From assembly GCA_037074705.1 (NCBI GenBank), contig CM073592.1:24586629-24650628 (forward strand): 64,000 nt of DNA, in the 5' to 3' direction. Shown here one piece after another: positions 59,984-64,000 of the stretch. The DNA comes from Zhengitettix transpicula (lineage: Eukaryota > Arthropoda > Insecta > Orthoptera > Tetrigidae). How positions within the stretch are numbered: position 1 is the stretch's first letter; the number at the start of each line of letters is the position of its first letter. The notes under the pieces were generated by a model. The model saw only the letters and a program-made list of their open reading frames with translations, was not told where the DNA came from and ran no database searches. The position numbers and the translations under genes were made by a program.

Positions 59984-60196
59984 AAAGGCTATATACAGGG
60001 TAAGCCACATAGTGGTAACTCACATCTTATAACACAGGAAAGGGACTGTAATGGGGGAAGCGGAAAGGCAGGGGAAGATGGCCAAGAGTTGACTGGAGCT
60101 CCCAGGCTATGGTTTAAGGATTCTACCCCGCAATTGGCCTAAATGTGATGCTGGGAAAACTCTAGGAAAACCTGAATAGGTAGGTTCGACATGTCA
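59984..60196 (-). mobile_element. Hairpin-headed SINE, copy R19, most diverged
   Basis: AAAGGCTATATACAGGGTAA, GATGGCCAAGAGTTGACTGG, GGCTATGGTTTAAGGATTCT and GAAAACTCTAGGAAAACCTG follow the order of the SINE 3' half with many changes. Tail and 5' part are lost. Confidence 0.78.
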
Positions 60197-60204
60197 GTTT
60201 CCTC

Positions 60205-61855
60205 TTATTTATTTATATTGTTGTAGAATGACTACGAGACACGTAACTGGTCTCAAATCAAGGTCTAGGTAAGTGTGATTCTCACAATACCCAAATATAT
60301 GGAAAATTTTCTATTTTATTCAGTCCAATTCCAAACTCTGGAGAAAAATAAAAACTGCTGAAGACTTTATGTGTCTTTGGAGTTGTAAAATAATATTCTA
60401 ACAGTAACAGTGAGTGCTAGTCTACCGTCCACTGCATTACGCTCCACAGATTATCTCCAAGAAGTGAGCGCGTAGAATATATGTGGCAAACGAAACCGCA
60501 ACAGGCTCAGAAAAATAAAAATGGGGTCAGAAGCACAACATTCGTTCCAGATTTATCGGTAAAAATCCGATCTATGAATATTTTATGTGAATTTATTGTC
60601 GGCGCGAGTCCGATTTTGCGTTGCGGTGCTGGAAATATTCCAAGAGAAGTTTTGGGATGTAAATGGGGTTGCTGTTGCTGCAGCCGGTTGTTCCCCCTCT
60701 TTTTTTTTTACGTCTGCGATGTAAATCAAGTTGGATTTCGACTAGAGCGGCATAGTCAGTTATCAAAATTAAATTCGTCGATATAAACTCTCCTATTCAT
60801 CAAACCAGAAAAATATTTTTTCTTATAACTATGAAACATAACTTTGTGAAAATAATATTTACAAGAATTTTCCAATGAACAAAAATTATTTGTTCACGCC
60901 CATCCAAGACCTCATATGTAATAGGCAAATCCTTACTGTATTTTTATAGAAAAAATTAAATTGAAGGATGAATATCCTACTTTTTACAGTTTATAAACAG
61001 TTCACAAGATATATATAATTATAAAATGTAAAATAATAAAAATAATTTGATGAATTATCCAAGTATCAGACAAATTTGAGTGAAAACATAAATAAGACCC
61101 ACCGTTTCTGCAATCATTGTTGCTATCGCCAGGTGTATCGAAAAAAAACCGAAGAACCTCCAGAAGGACTCGCCGTAAATAATAAATTGACGAATACAAA
61201 CGCAAAGCTATGCAAAGAGAGGTTCACATAACAATGGAGGATCACAGACATTGTTGAGTTTCATAATATCAGTTTTTACTTTAATTTCAGTAATGTTAAA
61301 GTTACTATGAAGCAATTCTCGGATATGATTCTAGATTGGTTCCTTGTGTGAACATCTTAGCATTTTACCAACAATGTCAGTCAACTATAAATTCCTCTAA
61401 GTATTTCTTAATACCTTAGTTTTTAGATTATTCTTTCAGATATTATTTATGTTTTCTTTCCTTCAGAATGAATGCTTCGAATTAATTATATGATATGATA
61501 CGACGGATTGTTCGGCAATAAGAACGTTTGATACTGAACGTATGGTATTTGATGTCCTTTTTAGCTTTCCCAATGTAGCATGAATTACTGTCCGAGCCGG
61601 AGGCTTTGCAAACTGCACAATGTTTGCTGCAAGTTTCACATGGGTCCTTGATTTTTATCGAGAAGGAATCAGAATTAGTAGATCTGCAAGTAATGAATAT
61701 TTCATGTTATTTAAAAATATGGACGAAGTTTGGTTGTAATTTTTTTATTTTATTTATTTACAGTCGCAATCAACATCTCAAGTTATTAGCGACTCAGTAT
61801 GGTAACTCATTTTTCCTAGTCGTGGGGACCGATTTGACGAGAGTTTCTCTTACGC
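60205..61855. other. Unique stretch, no gene recognised
   Basis: A 101-codon frame at 60481-60786 reads through a CCCC/FFFF segment and matches no family I know. The rest is A+T-rich. Confidence 0.5.
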
Positions 61856-61861
61856 AATCCA

Positions 61862-61915
61862 ACATCCGGGATTCGAACCCGGGACCTCTGTGACGCTGAC
61901 CCCTACACCACAGGA
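61862..61915 (-). pseudogene. tRNA-like remnant with A and B boxes
   Basis: On the minus strand TGGTGTAGGGGTC is an A box in a D arm, and CCCGGGTTCGAATCCCGG is a perfect T arm with B box GGTTCGAATCC (61869-61879). The anticodon arm between them is too short, so it is a deleted tRNA copy or the head of a tRNA-derived SINE. Confidence 0.6.
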
Positions 61916-64000
61916 ATTCGGCTGGAAAAAATTATTATATGGGTGAACGAGAAAATTGGGGAGACAGTATTCTTTATAAATTTTGTGTATAATTTTTTAA
62001 TTTTATTTTATTGCAAATATAATAAATATACACCAATACTAGTTTTGTCACTTGTTTCTTACCCACACATTTTGACTTTTGTCATTGTCACAATAAGTAA
62101 CGTAAAATGTGACAGTGAATTGTGGGTGTCAAGTAGTTACTTTTGAAGGGTCTCAAGGGAATGTCGTACAGTTTTTGCGGGGCACCCTCGGTTAATTTAT
62201 GCTTGACAGGAAGCGAGGAAGAAATTTAATTGCCGGAGGAGACTTGAAATATACAAGGTGAGGAAAGATGATAGAAATTGAGATGGTTGTTTTAATATAA
62301 TCTGATGGCAGAGAGGAAAACTAGTTAATAAGTAGATCGCACTTTGCTGAGACACGCATAATTATTAAACATGAAGACAGTTGAAGGTAAAATAGATTAT
62401 AATACCAGGCAGACTGTTAAAGACGCCGTCCTTGCGAGCACCTGCGCTCTCCGTGCTCAGGATAATATCGACCGCAATCAAGATGAGCCAAAAACAGCGT
62501 AGAGAAGGACGCAATCACAGTAGATTCCAAGCAGGTGGTGCGGATGTTTTGCAAGTAGGGAGAGCAGGGTGGGAGGTTTTTCTCCTTATTGGGCAGCAGC
62601 TCTGCTTTCTAGGTCACGTGTAGCGAGCAGTAAAAGAAGTCACAAAAGTTCCTTCCCCCCCCCCCCCCACTTGTTTCATCTTCGCTAATTACTGTTAATT
62701 ACTACGACCCAGTAACTTTATATTAGTCGAGATATTATTTAACGCGTGTATTTAGGTTTAAGTTTTTCTTTGTCTCGAAAGTGTTGTTGATCTTCAGAAT
62801 TCGAAACCGTGCGCGTGCGTGGGGGTGGAGGAGATAAATATTTCCATCCAAGTAATTTCGTGTCCCGTCTCGATTGTTGGCCTCAACATGACAGAATAGT
62901 TTGCCATTGTACTGCAGCTTCGTGCTATAAATCTTGTGACAACGGAAGAATCAGTCAACTGGCATTTCGACGAAGTTTTCTAACAATGAAAAAAGTAAAA
63001 GAATGGGAGGATATAAGGGAGGGGACGGAGATAAGCTTTTGGAAACTGGACAGTTGTTTTGCGCTCACCGCAGCTGGTGGATGTGATTAAGAGAGACTAC
63101 GTAAAGTTGTTGTCTCTGATATAGTTCGAGGCAGAATTGTCGTGAGAAAGGGGCCACAATTTGTTAGTGAAGAGTTCACAGAATAGCACCACACAATTTA
63201 GTACGACGCCTTAGCCAGCATTCAACCCCTGAGTCAACACTGCACTTAACCCATTCTGCCGGCTGTGAGATACGGAGACGTCGGTACGAGAGCTACAGCA
63301 AGCAACACAACACACAACAGCAGTACGCATTTGGTACGGGCAGCAGATCTCTTCCATGTAAAAACCACAGGTGCCTGAGATAAGAGTTTTCATGTTTAAC
63401 TTTAATAAACTTATATAATATTTATTTATTGGTCAAATATTTATTTTGATTTAACGTAAAAACCCAGCCCACAAAAATAATTTTTTACAATTCGTCTCAA
63501 AATTTATTCTTGGAGACTAAGGAAGAACTGTGGCGGTGATACTACGGAAGGAGCAGAGTAAACTGTGACGGGAAAAAATTACCCAAGCTGAAGATGAGGA
63601 ATAAAAAAACGATCAACCGAAAATAATAGCGATGGAAGTAAAAAGTTTTTTTATGAAGCTAAAAACATGCGAGACTCAACTTGACTTTTTATTTGTCAAA
63701 TAATAAATTAATTTTCTTTATAGGACATATGAGCGTCCATTAAAAAAACTGCTTATTATGGTAATTATTAGCAGATACGCTCGTTAAAGTTAGTCAGTCA
63801 TTTTTACAATTTCAATATCTTAAATAATAATATTTATAATATTTTACCCTATAACATTCTTATCTGCCTGCTATTTATTGATTTATACTTTCACAACAGA
63901 GTTACCATTCAACTAAAGAAAAATTTTGTTACTTAATTTTTAATTTAATTTCAGGAAATTTCGCAGTAAAGGCCATGAAACAAAAATTGAATATTCACTA
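61916..64000. other. Unique stretch to the window end, no gene recognised
   Basis: A run of 14 C lies at 62655-62668. Frames of 93 codons (62809-63090) and 63 codons (62432-62623) lie in a G+C-richer part but show no motif I know. Confidence 0.5.

Overview
This 64 kb window is eukaryotic and most likely from an insect. It is A+T-rich and non-coding almost throughout, and it is packed with decayed or non-autonomous transposable elements. I found no host gene, no rRNA, no intact tRNA gene and no convincing exon chain. No open frame exceeds 137 codons, and the long frames that recur in several places are shadows of one repeat. The insect assignment is an inference from three things: a retroposon carrying a segment I recognise from many insect SINEs, Helitrons with an arthropod-type 3' end, and fossils of insect-type Tc1/mariner transposases. 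A polyneopteran (cockroach, termite or similar) is plausible but unproven.

The dominant component is one retroposon family, here called the hairpin-headed SINE. It is about 550 bp when complete and occurs about 20 times in both orientations; the listed intervals add up to about 8 kb. Complete copies begin with one or two short perfect hairpins, end in an A-rich tail after GCCTGTTGCCCT, and several have 7-12 bp target-site duplications. Others are 5'-truncated, one down to about 19 bp. The second component is six non-autonomous Helitrons in two body types that share a 3' terminus (7370-8035, 11799-12363, 16761-17521, 31565-32330, 47339-48116, 55493-55896). The third is a set of long fold-back elements (6664-7370, 9259-10062, 16507-16760, 22695-23255, 27977-28110, 30060-30640). 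Three of them carry a CTGAnGA...GAAACG module that resembles a hammerhead-ribozyme core (9259-10062, 16507-16760, 27977-28110), and a fourth (30060-30640) carries it degraded; the module also appears at several other sites.

Only two stretches have convincing protein ancestry, and both are dead transposase fragments: a mariner C-terminus at 41811-42045 (+) and a QQDGA-type Tc1/mariner piece at 31291-31430 (+). Four tRNA-like remnants are present: a tRNA-Gln 5' half at 45239-45282 and promoter-bearing pieces near 9150, 59700 and 61862. A 610-bp-spaced tandem duplication lies at 38751-39733, and a dispersed repeat of about 120-240 bp has three copies (26163, 54522, 57549).

Region by region: 1-12 kb holds SINEs, two large fold-backs and the first Helitrons; 12-23 kb holds truncated SINEs, a Helitron, a fold-back and microsatellites; 23-34 kb holds a head-to-head SINE pair, fold-backs, a transposase fossil and a Helitron; 34-48 kb holds SINEs, the tandem duplication, the mariner fossil and a Helitron; 48-64 kb is mostly unique A+T-rich DNA with four SINE copies, a Helitron remnant and two tRNA-like sequences. 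The elements form no pathway: the window reads as intergenic or long-intron DNA built from nested insertions.
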